Origin: Vibrionales bacterium SWAT-3
GTDB lineage: Bacteria; Pseudomonadota; Gammaproteobacteria; Enterobacterales; Vibrionaceae
Direction of reading: 5' to 3'
DNA length: 64,000 bases
NCBI GenBank assembly: GCA_000169995.1
Contig: AAZW01000005.1
Span: 1 to 64,000, forward strand
The notes beneath the pieces were generated by a model, which worked only from the letters and a program-made list of their open reading frames with translations, did not search any database and was not told the DNA's origin. The translations under genes were made by a program, and so were the position numbers. Below, in pieces: positions 1 to 9,191 of this stretch (its first letter is position 1; the number at the start of each line of letters is the position of its first letter).

Positions 1-159
1 GATGAGCGAGTTTCATGTTCTCCAAGTGAAACTGTGACTTTGAAGATAGCGCCACCATTATTGCAGCGCTTCGACTTTATTATTTTCCGGCTAGTGTATA
101 CAAAAATCCGTCAGGCACAAAAATTGATTGTGTCGAAATGCAAACCCGCCGACATTCTC

Positions 160-906
160 TTAAACAAGCGCCGAGTATTCTGGGATCTCGTTGCGACCAC
201 GTAGCGCCAAAAATGACAAGAATTGCTGCGGTGAATGGGTGATCACCTTATTCGAATCTATGCCCACCTCATCAAGTAATGAAGCAACAAGATTTAAACC
301 GCCTACATCTTGGCAGAAATGAGCATCACTACCCGAAGTGATAAATGCCCCTTTTGCTTTTGCTATTCTCGCGATCTCGTAGCAGCGGTCGACACTACCC
401 ACGCGGCTATTGCCTTTCAGTGTCGTGTTATTAATCTCGATGGCGACATTGTGCTCTACCGCACATTGGATGACCGCTTCAAAATCGAAATCAAAATTAG
501 GATTCCCCAAATGACCCAGTGCATCGACTCGACCACCTTTGATGACATTTAAAAGAGCCTCAGTATGAGCTGCAGAATCTGACGGACGGAATACAGGCTC
601 ATGAAAGCTCGCAATCACCCAATCTAAGTTCTTATCAACACTTGGGTGTATATCGATCTCCCCCTGAGTGTTCATAATGTTTGATTCAACGCCGCGAATA
701 ATCGCAACGCCTTCGATAAAGCGAGGAAGTACACGCTGATTGCTAAAAAACCAGTAGTGTGGCGCGCCCGGCATTGACTCTGAATGGTCAGTAGTACAGA
801 ACATTGCAAGGCCATTTTGTTTTGCCGATTTAGCATTTTCAATCAATGTACTATAGCCATGGCCACTGGCGTATGTATGGGTGTGAGTGTCTACCTTTAA
901 TTCCAT
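160..906 (-). CDS. ycdX: YcdX-type PHP-domain phosphatase
   Basis: This is a 248-residue cytoplasmic PHP-family metal-dependent phosphatase. The N-terminus carries the metal-binding [10 protein letters not shown] motif (from residue 8), followed by TTDH, SFHEPVF, GHLGNP and a C-terminal GSDAHF motif, the usual order of PHP metal ligands. The length matches E. coli YcdX (about 245 residues), a trinuclear-zinc phosphatase linked there to swarming. The substrate is not established in the family, so the assignment is to family and not to a pathway. It is divergent from the HD-GYP gene, with 245 bp between them. A shadow frame inside it on the plus strand was ignored. Confidence 0.93.
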   Translation of the reverse strand: MELKVDTHTHTYASGHGYSTLIENAKSAKQNGLAMFCTTDHSESMPGAPHYWFFSNQRVLPRFIEGVAIIRGVESNIMNTQGEIDIHPSVDKNLDWVIASFHEPVFRPSDSAAHTEALLNVIKGGRVDALGHLGNPNFDFDFEAVIQCAVEHNVAIEINNTTLKGNSRVGSVDRCYEIARIAKAKGAFITSGSDAHFCQDVGGLNLVASLLDEVGIDSNKVITHSPQQFLSFLALRGRNEIPEYSALV

Positions 907-1151
907 AAATCAATGCCCTCTATTGATATCTAAACTTTTCAGAAAATAAACCTAAAGCCTCAACTTGAAAGCGAGTGCCTTATGGTATCAATAGAGCCAG
1001 TTTATCAGCACAAAGTGACAATTAGCACCATAAGCTAACGCTTTATTTTGGCTTGATGGCATAGTAGCGCGTAAACCGGTAATTGAGCCAATTTCTTGCT
1101 ACCTACCCAAGTTCGTCAATACTTAAACCAGTTCACACGCTGGAGTGTTAG

Positions 1152-4100
1152 ATGAGACGAAGACGTTATCCGCTGAGTATCCACATCACTAGCCTTTTCC
1201 TAATTTTGACAACGTTTGTCGGTGCGGTATTGATATCAATAAGCTATCGGCATTCTCAGGAGCTGCTATTAGGAACCGTTCGCGAGGTAAGTAATGAGCA
1301 CCGTGACAAACTGGAATCAGTGTTCAAACAAGCAATAGCGCCTGTCATCACCACTTTGAACGTGATGGCGGTCAGTCCGTTTGTTAATCAACAAAGCTCC
1401 TCTATCGAGAAGGAGTCTTGGCTAGCGTCGGTTGATATTATCTTCAAACAGAATACTAATTTAGTTGCGCTCTTCTATGGCTCGGAGGATGGTGACTTTA
1501 GAATTTTCCGCCCCTTAAGTACAAATAAGCAAAGGGCCGAAAATAACGCCCCTGCCAAAGCGACCATGATGGTTAGCAGCACTAATTTGGATGGTGAGAA
1601 CTTTATTACCTACCTCGATGGTGCGCATCAGGTCATCAGCACAGTGCAAAGCGAGAGTAAATTTAACCCAACGACTCGTACTTGGTATCGCAATGCAAAG
1701 CCCGATGGTTCAATCCACCTATCCGAGCCCTATCTTTTTTATTTTCTTAAAACCAATGGCATTACACTGTCTAGGCGTTCAGCTGATGGCAAGCACGTGG
1801 TAGGCGCCGACTTCACGCTGAGTTCACTCTCTTCTCAGATCAGTGAGCTGGCCTACTCTCCGCAGACCAGACTGGCTCTATTTGACCAACACTTTAACCT
1901 TCTGGGTCAGCATCAACTGGATTTAACGACCTCAAACCTCACCTTCCAAGCTAACCATGGCAATACTAATAATGTAAATGGCGCAGGCAAACTCTCTGGT
2001 AGTGAGCAGGAGCAGAGCTTTTTCAACATACCCAAACGAGAGCAAATGGAAGCGTTAAAATCTTCAGTATTGGGGCCGCTAATCTCAGATGAGGAAAAGT
2101 TTAACCTCAACCTCAAAAACGTCGAGTACAACCTGAACACATGGGCACTGACCTTAACTCCGGTTGAGCTCACCCAAAACGTGACCCTCTATTTGGCTGA
2201 AGCTACACCACACAACGAACTGCTTTCTGACCTCATTTCGATGCGTGACAAACAGGTCGCCGTCGCGATTGGGATGTTATTTATCTGCTTTGGTATCGTA
2301 TGGTTAGTGGCAAATCGCCTGTCCCAGCCACTCAATACCTTGATGCAGCTTACCGATAACATCGCACGCTTTGATTTCCGTCGTACCCACTATCCCAAAA
2401 GCATGATTAAAGAGGTCGCGAACCTCGCCCACTCCATTGAATTAATGGAACACACACTTCATGACCTGATCAACTTGCTGCGAGACACGGCGGGAAATCA
2501 GGAATTTTCGATACTTGCCAAGAATATTGCTCATCAAAGCTATCTGATAACCAAGGCCGAAACCATTGTGCTGTTTACTCAATCAGAAGAGAAAGATGTG
2601 TTTGATACCGCCGCTAACCTAGCGATCATTCCCTTCAAAGCAGACATCAATGACTTCATCAAGCATACACCTTGGTTACTGTGCAAACTTAAGTCTGGAG
2701 AGACCATCCACTTAAATCGAGAAGACAATGTGCTCAACTACTATCAAGACTCAATCTTCAATTCAGACCTGTACCTGTTCCCATTACTAAACCGTGAAAA
2801 GCTGTTGGTTGGCATTGTGGCGATTGGCTATGAAAGACCCATAACCAAAGCCCAGTCCGATAAACATGCCTTTTTAAGAGAGCTGCTGAGCTTTGCGGAA
2901 ATCGCCAAAGACAATATTGACCAAATGCAGCAACAGAAAGACATGCTCAACGCCTTTATTGAGCTGATAGCCTCTGCGATAGATACCAAATCCCCATACA
3001 CTGGAGGTCACTGCCAACGAGTACCTGAGCTGACCAAATGGTTAACCCAAGCGACTATCGATGACGACCGTTATTACCCTCAGTTCTCTCTGGACAACAA
3101 ACAGTGGGAAGAATTGATGTTAGCTGCGTGGTTGCATGACTGCGGGAAAGTCACCACACCTGAGTATGTGGTAGACAAAGCAACCAAACTCGAGACCATT
3201 TACGACCGAATCCACGAAGTTCGCATGCGATTTGAGTTACTCAAACAGCAAACTGAAACCGACTATTGGAAAGCGATGGCGAACGGTGAACTTCAGGAAG
3301 TGCAGCTACAGGTCCTCGAGCAAACTCTATCAACACTCGATGAAGAGTTTGCCTTCGTTGCGCAGTGCAATTTAGGCGGAGAATCAATGACAGAAGCACA
3401 ACTCGAACGATTGGACCAAATCGCCAAACGTCAATGGAAACGAACGTTAGACGATCAGCTTGGAATATCTTGGGCTGAAAAAGAGAGATACGAGTCGTGG
3501 CAGAAATCGTCGCAATCTGCCGATGCTGAACCAGATAACAGTGAACAGACATTACCAGTAATGGAACCACTGCTTGCAGATAAACCAGAGCACAAAATCC
3601 CATGGGATAACGGCTTTAACCCAGCAGAATTGTGGCAAGAAGAGTTCGTTCTTAAGCCGGGAGAAGTCAAATACAACCAAGGAGAACTGCATAATTTAAA
3701 GGTCAATCGTGGCACTCTCAACGAAGAGGAACGCTTCATGATTAATGATCACATCATTCAGACCTTCACCATGTTAAACAAGCTCCCTTACCCACCTTAC
3801 CTACAAAATATTCCTGAAATCGCCAGTGGGCATCATGAACGCATCGATGGTAAGGGCTACCCTCGTGGGTTGAGTGAAGATCAATTACCCCTACCGTCGA
3901 GAGCCATGGCGATTGCTGACGTGTTTGAAGCCCTGACTTCAAGCGATCGTCCTTATAAAAAAGGCAAGCTGCTCAGTGAATCGCTCAATATCATGACCGA
4001 CATGGCCACCAACGGTCATATCGACCCTAAGCTCTATTTACTATTTCTAGAAAACAAGATCTACGACAAATACGCCGAGCAATTCCTTGAACCAAATCAA

Positions 4101-4166
4101 CGATGCGAGGTTGATGAAACGAAACATATCGATAAAGTAAAAGAGTACATACGCTCACTTTTTTAA
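1152..4166 (+). CDS. Membrane HD-GYP domain phosphodiesterase with periplasmic Cache-like sensor and HAMP
   Basis: A 1004-residue receptor likely to hydrolyse cyclic di-GMP. There is an N-terminal membrane segment (about residues 10-30), a periplasmic region of about 340 residues with a Cache-like TRTWYRNA stretch, a second membrane segment (about 372-392) and a HAMP linker (QPLNTLMQL). A GAF-like stretch follows, then the HD-GYP domain: TGGHCQRV, HDCGK at 662-666, HHERIDGKGYP at 894-904 and the ADVFEALTS helix. The catalytic residues look intact. About 175 residues (roughly 672-850) are inserted between HDCGK and the rest of the domain; normal HD-GYP domains are compact here. The start has a GGAG six bases upstream. 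The end lies 17 bp from the convergent EamA gene. Confidence 0.93.
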   Translation: MRRRRYPLSIHITSLFLILTTFVGAVLISISYRHSQELLLGTVREVSNEHRDKLESVFKQAIAPVITTLNVMAVSPFVNQQSSSIEKESWLASVDIIFKQNTNLVALFYGSEDGDFRIFRPLSTNKQRAENNAPAKATMMVSSTNLDGENFITYLDGAHQVISTVQSESKFNPTTRTWYRNAKPDGSIHLSEPYLFYFLKTNGITLSRRSADGKHVVGADFTLSSLSSQISELAYSPQTRLALFDQHFNLLGQHQLDLTTSNLTFQANHGNTNNVNGAGKLSGSEQEQSFFNIPKREQMEALKSSVLGPLISDEEKFNLNLKNVEYNLNTWALTLTPVELTQNVTLYLAEATPHNELLSDLISMRDKQVAVAIGMLFICFGIVWLVANRLSQPLNTLMQLTDNIARFDFRRTHYPKSMIKEVANLAHSIELMEHTLHDLINLLRDTAGNQEFSILAKNIAHQSYLITKAETIVLFTQSEEKDVFDTAANLAIIPFKADINDFIKHTPWLLCKLKSGETIHLNREDNVLNYYQDSIFNSDLYLFPLLNREKLLVGIVAIGYERPITKAQSDKHAFLRELLSFAEIAKDNIDQMQQQKDMLNAFIELIASAIDTKSPYTGGHCQRVPELTKWLTQATIDDDRYYPQFSLDNKQWEELMLAAWLHDCGKVTTPEYVVDKATKLETIYDRIHEVRMRFELLKQQTETDYWKAMANGELQEVQLQVLEQTLSTLDEEFAFVAQCNLGGESMTEAQLERLDQIAKRQWKRTLDDQLGISWAEKERYESWQKSSQSADAEPDNSEQTLPVMEPLLADKPEHKIPWDNGFNPAELWQEEFVLKPGEVKYNQGELHNLKVNRGTLNEEERFMINDHIIQTFTMLNKLPYPPYLQNIPEIASGHHERIDGKGYPRGLSEDQLPLPSRAMAIADVFEALTSSDRPYKKGKLLSESLNIMTDMATNGHIDPKLYLLFLENKIYDKYAEQFLEPNQRCEVDETKHIDKVKEYIRSLF

Positions 4167-4183
4167 ACCGTTTCATATAACGT

Positions 4184-5191
4184 CTAGCGCTTAACTATTG
4201 CTTGTAGATCGAGCACGGAGTCCTCTTTTGCGGTGCTCACAGGTGCTGCTTTTCGGGATTTACTGTGCTTTTTCGCTAACAAGGTGTTTGTGATGCTCGC
4301 AGCGACAATCAGATTAATACCGACCAACTGCTGAGTAGAAAATACATCATCAAAGAACACACCTTGCCACAGTGCACTAAACAGCATATTGGTAAAAATT
4401 AACGGAGCCAATTGAGAGCCACTCTCTGCAAGCTTGTAAGCCTTCGAACGGAAGATCTGTGTATTAACAGTACATAGCGCCAGTCCAAATGCACCTATTC
4501 CAATCCAGCCTATTTGGTCAACCGTCTTTAAAGTATTAAGAATACTTGAGTCTGCCTGCACTCCAGAAACGCCTTGTACTGAGGTGAATACCAACATCGG
4601 GATAACCAATATTGCTGCAACTAAAAACGTCCAAGCGTTAAGTTCTGCAGGCGTGAGACTAGTTTTAGAGGCGCGATACAAACTCACTTGTGACGCTGAG
4701 TTGAATAGTCCGGCCAACAAACCAAGCAACAATTCAGGCCTCAAGAACTCAGAGCCAAATTTAAACTGCGACCAATCCCCAGCCATCATCACAACACCAA
4801 CAAAGGTTATCGCTAAACAAAATATGGTTGTTGTATGAATTTTAGTTCCAAACATTAACTTTTCTAACAAAGGAATAAATAGCGGCCCAGTACTAAATAG
4901 CACCACACCTTCCACCAGCGTTAAAGTTTGTAACGACGTAAGAAAACACCACTGACATGCCACCATGAATATCGCCCGCATGACCAGTGGCTTCCACATA
5001 CTTCCTGTCGGCCTGCTGATTTTAGAAAAGATAAGAAACAAGAATATGAGCAAGCTAGGTAAGAAGAAACGCACAAAGCTCAGTAATGAAATAGGCATCG
5101 CTTCCGATAAATACTTCGCTACTAAACCGCTTAAAGACAAACTGAACGTAGACAACAACATGAATGTCGTCGCCTTGGTAATATCAGACAT
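4184..5191 (-). CDS. EamA/DMT-superfamily transporter
   Basis: A 335-residue inner-membrane carrier of the drug/metabolite transporter superfamily with about ten hydrophobic segments in two EamA repeats. The open frame extends to a GTG at 5200, but the ATG at 5191 is preferred because GGAGG lies eight bases upstream of it (5201-5205). The C-terminal tail after the last segment is lysine/serine rich and probably cytoplasmic. It is divergent from a LysR regulator with 91 bp between starts, the classic arrangement for an exporter controlled by its neighbour. The substrate cannot be told from sequence; amino acids or metabolites are typical of the family. Confidence 0.88.
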   Translation of the reverse strand: MSDITKATTFMLLSTFSLSLSGLVAKYLSEAMPISLLSFVRFFLPSLLIFLFLIFSKISRPTGSMWKPLVMRAIFMVACQWCFLTSLQTLTLVEGVVLFSTGPLFIPLLEKLMFGTKIHTTTIFCLAITFVGVVMMAGDWSQFKFGSEFLRPELLLGLLAGLFNSASQVSLYRASKTSLTPAELNAWTFLVAAILVIPMLVFTSVQGVSGVQADSSILNTLKTVDQIGWIGIGAFGLALCTVNTQIFRSKAYKLAESGSQLAPLIFTNMLFSALWQGVFFDDVFSTQQLVGINLIVAASITNTLLAKKHSKSRKAAPVSTAKEDSVLDLQAIVKR

Positions 5192-5282
5192 AATTATCAC
5201 CTCCTATGCTGTCTATTTTAGAAGCGTGACGTCATTAAAAATAGCGAGTAATATTAACCATAACTGTAAGGAAAACTTACCA

Positions 5283-6227
5283 ATGAAAAAGCTCGTTCCG
5301 CTTAAATCCGTTTACGCTTTCATTGCTGTCGCAGAAACTGGCAGCATGACCGATGCTGCTCGTGTGTTGTATGTCAGCCACTCTGCAGTAAGCCAAGCCA
5401 TCAAGTCTTTAGAACAACAGGTCAATAGGCCTCTGTTTCAGCGAGTAGGTCGTCGCGTTGTCCTTAATGCCGCTGGTAAACGTTATTACCGCAAGGTCGC
5501 TCCTGCGTTGGAACAGGTGATAGAAGCGACTGAAGAGCTAGCAAGGACGCCCAATGACCATCGCATCACCCTCAATATGGTTAATTCGCTTGCAATGCAC
5601 TGGTGGATTCCCCGCGTCCCCGACTTTCAAGCTTTCGCTCCGTCACTTGATATTCGTATTTCAACACTAACGGGCCCTTTCGATATTGAACAAGAAGGGG
5701 TGGATATTGCTCTTGTGCATGGCAAACCTAATGAGTGGGAGCAGTACTACAGCGAAAAGCTAGGCGATGATGATCTGGTGCTGGTGTGTAGTCCTACGCT
5801 ACTTGCGAACAATAAAGAGTTAAGCGTCACAGAGCTTGTCAAACAGAACCCTACCATTGGTGTTTTTAACCCAAGGCGTAAACACGACTGGCAAGTATGG
5901 TGTGATCATTACCAAATCCCGATGCCAAATTTTCACAGCAACCTAACGTTTGATGTATCGATCCAAGCGGTACAAGCCGCCATTCGTTCACTTGGCGTAT
6001 TAGTCACCCATCGCTTGTTTGTAAAAGATGACATCAGCCACGGTATGCTGGTAGAGCTTGGCGAGCCAGTCGCTAACCCACACCAAGATTTCTATTTTGT
6101 TTGCCCAAAAAACAAGTTAAAACAAGAAAGTGTGCTACAACTGAGAACATGGTTAAGACATGAATTTGCCAATTCAGATATGACGCTTAACGATGGAACA
6201 CAAGTAGAGAATAACGATAACATCTAA
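5283..6227 (+). CDS. LysR-family transcriptional regulator (GcvA-like)
   Basis: A 314-residue LysR regulator. The N-terminal winged helix-turn-helix (about residues 5-64) reads MTDAARVLYVSHSAVSQAIK, with the following LFQRVGRRVVLN wing, and a LysR substrate-binding domain fills residues 90-295. The open frame runs upstream to 4965, inside the opposite EamA gene, but the real start is the ATG at 5283, where the HTH begins at the usual distance and AAGGA lies about 11 bases upstream. GcvA-like proteins often regulate amino acid or exporter genes. Divergence from the EamA transporter suggests it controls that gene and itself; the effector is unknown. Confidence 0.9.
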   Translation: MKKLVPLKSVYAFIAVAETGSMTDAARVLYVSHSAVSQAIKSLEQQVNRPLFQRVGRRVVLNAAGKRYYRKVAPALEQVIEATEELARTPNDHRITLNMVNSLAMHWWIPRVPDFQAFAPSLDIRISTLTGPFDIEQEGVDIALVHGKPNEWEQYYSEKLGDDDLVLVCSPTLLANNKELSVTELVKQNPTIGVFNPRRKHDWQVWCDHYQIPMPNFHSNLTFDVSIQAVQAAIRSLGVLVTHRLFVKDDISHGMLVELGEPVANPHQDFYFVCPKNKLKQESVLQLRTWLRHEFANSDMTLNDGTQVENNDNI

Positions 6228-6254
6228 TAGAACTGTTACTTACAAGAGGCCATT

Positions 6255-6575
6255 ATGATCATTACCACCACACAATCTGTCGAAGGTAAACGCATTGTCG
6301 ACTACAAAGGAGTTATTGCCGGAGAAGCTATCTTAGGGGTGAACGTATTCAAGGATATGTTTTCTGGCATTCGCGATTTTGTTGGTGGGCGCTCTGGCAC
6401 CTACGAAAAGGAACTCGAAAAAGCTCGTAACTATGCATTCAAAGAGCTGGAACAGAAAGCCATTGAAGCTGGTGCAAATGCAGTGGTGGGTGTCGACATC
6501 GATTATGAAGTACTTGGCACAGGTAACGGCATGCTAATGGTATCTGCCAGTGGTACAGCGGTAGTAGTTGCTTAA
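6255..6575 (+). CDS. YbjQ/UPF0145 family protein
   Basis: A 106-residue protein of the YbjQ (UPF0145) family, often described as a putative heavy-metal-binding domain that forms a pentameric ring. It is full length, with family-typical stretches [12 protein letters not shown] and SASGTAVVV at the C-terminus and [12 protein letters not shown] near the N-terminus. No signal peptide. It starts 27 bp after the LysR stop, so co-transcription is likely. The function of the family is not established; no metal-ligand set is obvious here. Confidence 0.9.
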   Translation: MIITTTQSVEGKRIVDYKGVIAGEAILGVNVFKDMFSGIRDFVGGRSGTYEKELEKARNYAFKELEQKAIEAGANAVVGVDIDYEVLGTGNGMLMVSASGTAVVVA

Positions 6576-6602
6576 TTACTCGCTAAGTCGTGATTACCTA
6601 TA

Positions 6603-6646
6603 AAAACGCCCCTTAGCTAAATCACTATCTAAAGGGCGTTTTTTTT
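6603..6646 (+). terminator. Rho-independent terminator after ybjQ-like gene
   Basis: Inverted repeat AAAACGCCC (6603-6611) and GGGCGTTTT (6634-6642), with further partial pairing inside, followed by a run of eight T. It ends the LysR-ybjQ unit and may also serve the convergent M23 gene, since A residues flank the left arm. Confidence 0.85.
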
Positions 6647-6675
6647 ATGCGTTGCTAGGTTAGGTTTGAATATCT

Positions 6676-7932
6676 CTAACTCGCACGAACTGCGGGCTCA
6701 GAGATCATGGCATCAAAAGAAGCGATTCGAGCTAAGAACTCTTTTCTATCTTTAGGCATAATCGAGCTCGCCATCGGTAGGTTCGCCTTCATCGCATCAA
6801 CAGCTCGACCACGAACCAACACCTCAAAGTGCAAGTGAGGACCAGTGATACGCCCCGTTGCACCCGATAGCGCAATTTTCTGACCTCGTTTAATTTGCTG
6901 CCCTTTCTTAACTAAGAAGCGGCTCAAGTGAAGATAACGCGTCGTGTATACGCTGTTGTGTTCAATCACCAAGTATTTCCCGGCATACGGGTGGTCACGG
7001 AGTGCTACAACCCGGCCGTCACCCGTTGAATATACCGGAGCACCCACTGGCGTCGCAAAGTCAGTACCATTGTGCGGCGAGATTCGACCTGTCACGGGGT
7101 GTCTACGTTTCGGGTTGAAAGATGAGGTAATTCTTCGGAACTTTCTGTCGACAGGGTATCTATCGAAGGCTTGTTCTAAGCTATTGCCTTCTCTATCGTA
7201 GAAGAGACCATCAGGCGCCAAAAACGCTGCTACTTCTCGATTTCTTAATTGAATGGAGATACCTTGAATTTCTGTTTTGCCCGTTAGGTGATTGTCCGTG
7301 TACTGCTCTTTGACCAATACATTAAAGCTGTCACCTGCTCTTAGCTCACGAGCGAAGTTAACTTTATCTTTCAACGTGCGAGTAATATTAGCTATCTGAG
7401 CTGTTGTAAGCCCCGCTTTGTATGCAGATGTTGAAAAGCTACCATGAACACTGCCCGCGTAGAGTTTTTCTTTCCATTCACCCGGGATCTCGTGGAATTT
7501 ATAGGTGAAACTACCATCATCGTTTCGAGTAAAGGCAGCTTGCTCAACCAGACTTTCGTGGAACACCAACTCAACAAGCTGTTTGGAGTCACTATCTAAA
7601 AGCAGCTCTAGGTGGTCACCGGGTTTTATGGTATCAAGTTTCAAGGATTCAAGATCCGCTTCCATTACTTTATGAACGGTTTCATAAGGCAGATTCCACG
7701 ATTCGAATATGTTACTGAGTGTATCCCCTACTTTTACAAAGTAGTGAATTTTGATCAATGAGTTCGAATTAGCTTGTGGGTGCGCCTGTTCCTCACCGTC
7801 CGTGTGTAGTTCTTGATAAGGCGTTACTTTTATTGAAATTTCTTTTTCCGGTTCCGGATGGAAAGAGAGCAAAGCGGCAAGTGAAAATGCACTGATCGCA
7901 ACAACAATCAGGATAATGCGGAGGTACTTCAT
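6676..7932 (-). CDS. M23 family murein DD-endopeptidase (ShyB/MepM-like)
   Basis: A 418-residue cell-wall hydrolase predicted to cut peptide cross-links in peptidoglycan to allow growth. There is an N-terminal membrane anchor or uncleaved signal (about residues 4-25), an OapA/LysM-like segment (about 64-110, VKVGDTLSNIF), a middle regulatory domain, and the LytM/M23 zinc domain (about 280-385). Zinc ligands seen are H287 and D291 in HNGTDF and H366/H368 in HLHFE. Architecture and length fit the Vibrio ShyA/B/C group. A Zur-like operator lies 35-49 bases upstream, which among known family members points to ShyB, the zinc-starvation endopeptidase of V. cholerae. The assignment to ShyB rests on that site and is an inference. 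Confidence 0.9.
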   Translation of the reverse strand: MKYLRIILIVVAISAFSLAALLSFHPEPEKEISIKVTPYQELHTDGEEQAHPQANSNSLIKIHYFVKVGDTLSNIFESWNLPYETVHKVMEADLESLKLDTIKPGDHLELLLDSDSKQLVELVFHESLVEQAAFTRNDDGSFTYKFHEIPGEWKEKLYAGSVHGSFSTSAYKAGLTTAQIANITRTLKDKVNFARELRAGDSFNVLVKEQYTDNHLTGKTEIQGISIQLRNREVAAFLAPDGLFYDREGNSLEQAFDRYPVDRKFRRITSSFNPKRRHPVTGRISPHNGTDFATPVGAPVYSTGDGRVVALRDHPYAGKYLVIEHNSVYTTRYLHLSRFLVKKGQQIKRGQKIALSGATGRITGPHLHFEVLVRGRAVDAMKANLPMASSIMPKDRKEFLARIASFDAMISEPAVRAS

Positions 7933-7966
7933 AAAAATTAGCAGTTATAACGAGGAACTTAAAAAG

Positions 7967-7981
7967 TGTTATAACATAACA
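7967..7981 (-). promoter_or_regulatory. Zur-type operator overlapping an extended -10 promoter
   Basis: The sequence TGTTATAACATAACA matches the core of the gammaproteobacterial Zur box (TGTTATAnTATAACA) at all but one base and is nearly palindromic. Read on the minus strand it contains TGTTATAAC, an extended -10 element, so a bound repressor would cover the promoter of the M23 endopeptidase gene, whose ATG is 35 bases downstream. Confidence 0.7.
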
Positions 7982-8029
7982 ATCAAATCAAAAAAACAAA
8001 CGAAATGTAAGAAACCGTTCTTTTGAAAG

Positions 8030-8063
8030 CACAAAAATATGGTGGGCTTAAGAAACCCACCAT
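8030..8063 (-). terminator. Terminator of the TPR-protein gene
   Basis: Inverted repeat ATGGTGGG and CCCACCAT (8039-8063) with a short loop; on the minus strand it is followed by ATATTTTTG. It lies 12 bases after the stop of the gene at 8076-8915. Confidence 0.65.
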
Positions 8064-8075
8064 AGCATCAAAGCT

Positions 8076-8915
8076 TTATTCTTCACGAAGCGCCTCAAAA
8101 CGCTCTAAGCCTCGAAGCATTTCGAAGTCCGGTTCTTCAGCCAACAACTCTCGCATTGAGCCACTGGCTTCGACAGAGCGTTCTAGGTCATCAATAGCTT
8201 GTCCTTCTGCCCCTAACCTTGCGTAAGCACACGCCCGCTGATACAGAGCATGAGCGTTCTGGTCATCCACCTCTAACACGCGATTACATAAGCTCATCGC
8301 CCAATGGTACTCTTGAATATCCATTGCTGCGTCCGCTTTGTAGGTTAATGCTTCCAAATCCCCGGGACGAACCTTCAAAATCTCATCATAAATTTCAATT
8401 TTCTGTTCCGCGGTTTGCGCATTTTGCGCCCTTAACCATAGATTGTGGATCTCATTGATGATTTCGATTTCTCGGTTGTTCTCTGAAATGATTCTGGTTT
8501 TGCGTTTAAGATCCCTCTCTAGAACATTAAACTTCTTCTCATAATCTTGGGCAATGTCGTTGAGTCGTCGATCTGCCATCTCTTTAGTGGTGTGTTTTAA
8601 CTCTTTGAGCGATTGCCAACCGACTAAGGCGATTAAAGACGCTACACCTGCAATGATATAGAAGAAATACGTTACGGTAACATTGGCGTAGTTGAGCGAC
8701 TTATCTGCTACTGCGAGTTCGCGATCGGTCATCTGAATGGTGAGACGCCTTTCAAGATCCTGCTGTTCGATTCTCAGCTGCTTCAACTCATCCAAAATAT
8801 ATCGTTCCATCAATGGTCTATCCAAATACTCTTGATCCGAGTATTTATTTTCTTCGCTTGCAAAACTCATCGTGCTGAACACTGAGATAACTGCAATCAA
8901 TAAGATTCGAAGCAT
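8076..8915 (-). CDS. Membrane-anchored TPR-repeat protein
   Basis: A 279-residue protein of unknown function. It has a cleavable signal peptide (cleavage likely after SFA, residue 19), a periplasmic stretch rich in charged residues with coiled-coil character (about 30-70), one membrane segment (about 81-102), and a cytoplasmic coiled coil (about 105-150). At the C-terminus are TPR-like helical repeats (about 160-265; ALTYKADAAMDIQEYHWAM and HALYQRACAYARLGAEGQA). The layout suggests a scaffold that binds another protein. It stands alone between two terminators. Confidence 0.72.
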   Translation of the reverse strand: MLRILLIAVISVFSTMSFASEENKYSDQEYLDRPLMERYILDELKQLRIEQQDLERRLTIQMTDRELAVADKSLNYANVTVTYFFYIIAGVASLIALVGWQSLKELKHTTKEMADRRLNDIAQDYEKKFNVLERDLKRKTRIISENNREIEIINEIHNLWLRAQNAQTAEQKIEIYDEILKVRPGDLEALTYKADAAMDIQEYHWAMSLCNRVLEVDDQNAHALYQRACAYARLGAEGQAIDDLERSVEASGSMRELLAEEPDFEMLRGLERFEALREE

Positions 8916-9191
8916 TATACAATCCTTATATATTTAGCTTTAACCTAACTGTATCTCGTTATAGGCATACAAGCTAGGAAGTGGGCAAGTTTGCCTTATC
9001 CATATTGGAATTAACACTCTAAAACATCATTGATAATTATAAAACACCTGAAGCAACATCATTAATTTCTAAATTATAAAAATACCAAGTAATACTGTCC
9101 TATATAATTAATTCGCGATGCGAATATAGGATCATTTGATTTATTGCATCGAGGTGAAACTTATATTAGTAACGATCAGAGCGAGGTTAAT

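Noticed and set aside
1..207. Plus-strand frame open from the left edge to a TAG at 205-207
   Set aside because: It could be the end of a gene starting outside the window, but it overlaps the 3' end of ycdX and shows no recognisable family; too little to call.
310..552. 80-codon plus-strand frame
   Set aside because: Lies wholly inside ycdX on the other strand, with no ribosome site or family character.
1041..1065. Possible sigma-54 promoter (TTGGC...GCA) before the HD-GYP gene
   Set aside because: The GG and GC elements are too close together for a -24/-12 promoter.
9028..9045. Fur-like TTGATAATTATAAA upstream of cytochrome b561
   Set aside because: Only the TGATAAT half matches; in an AT-rich stretch such matches arise by chance.
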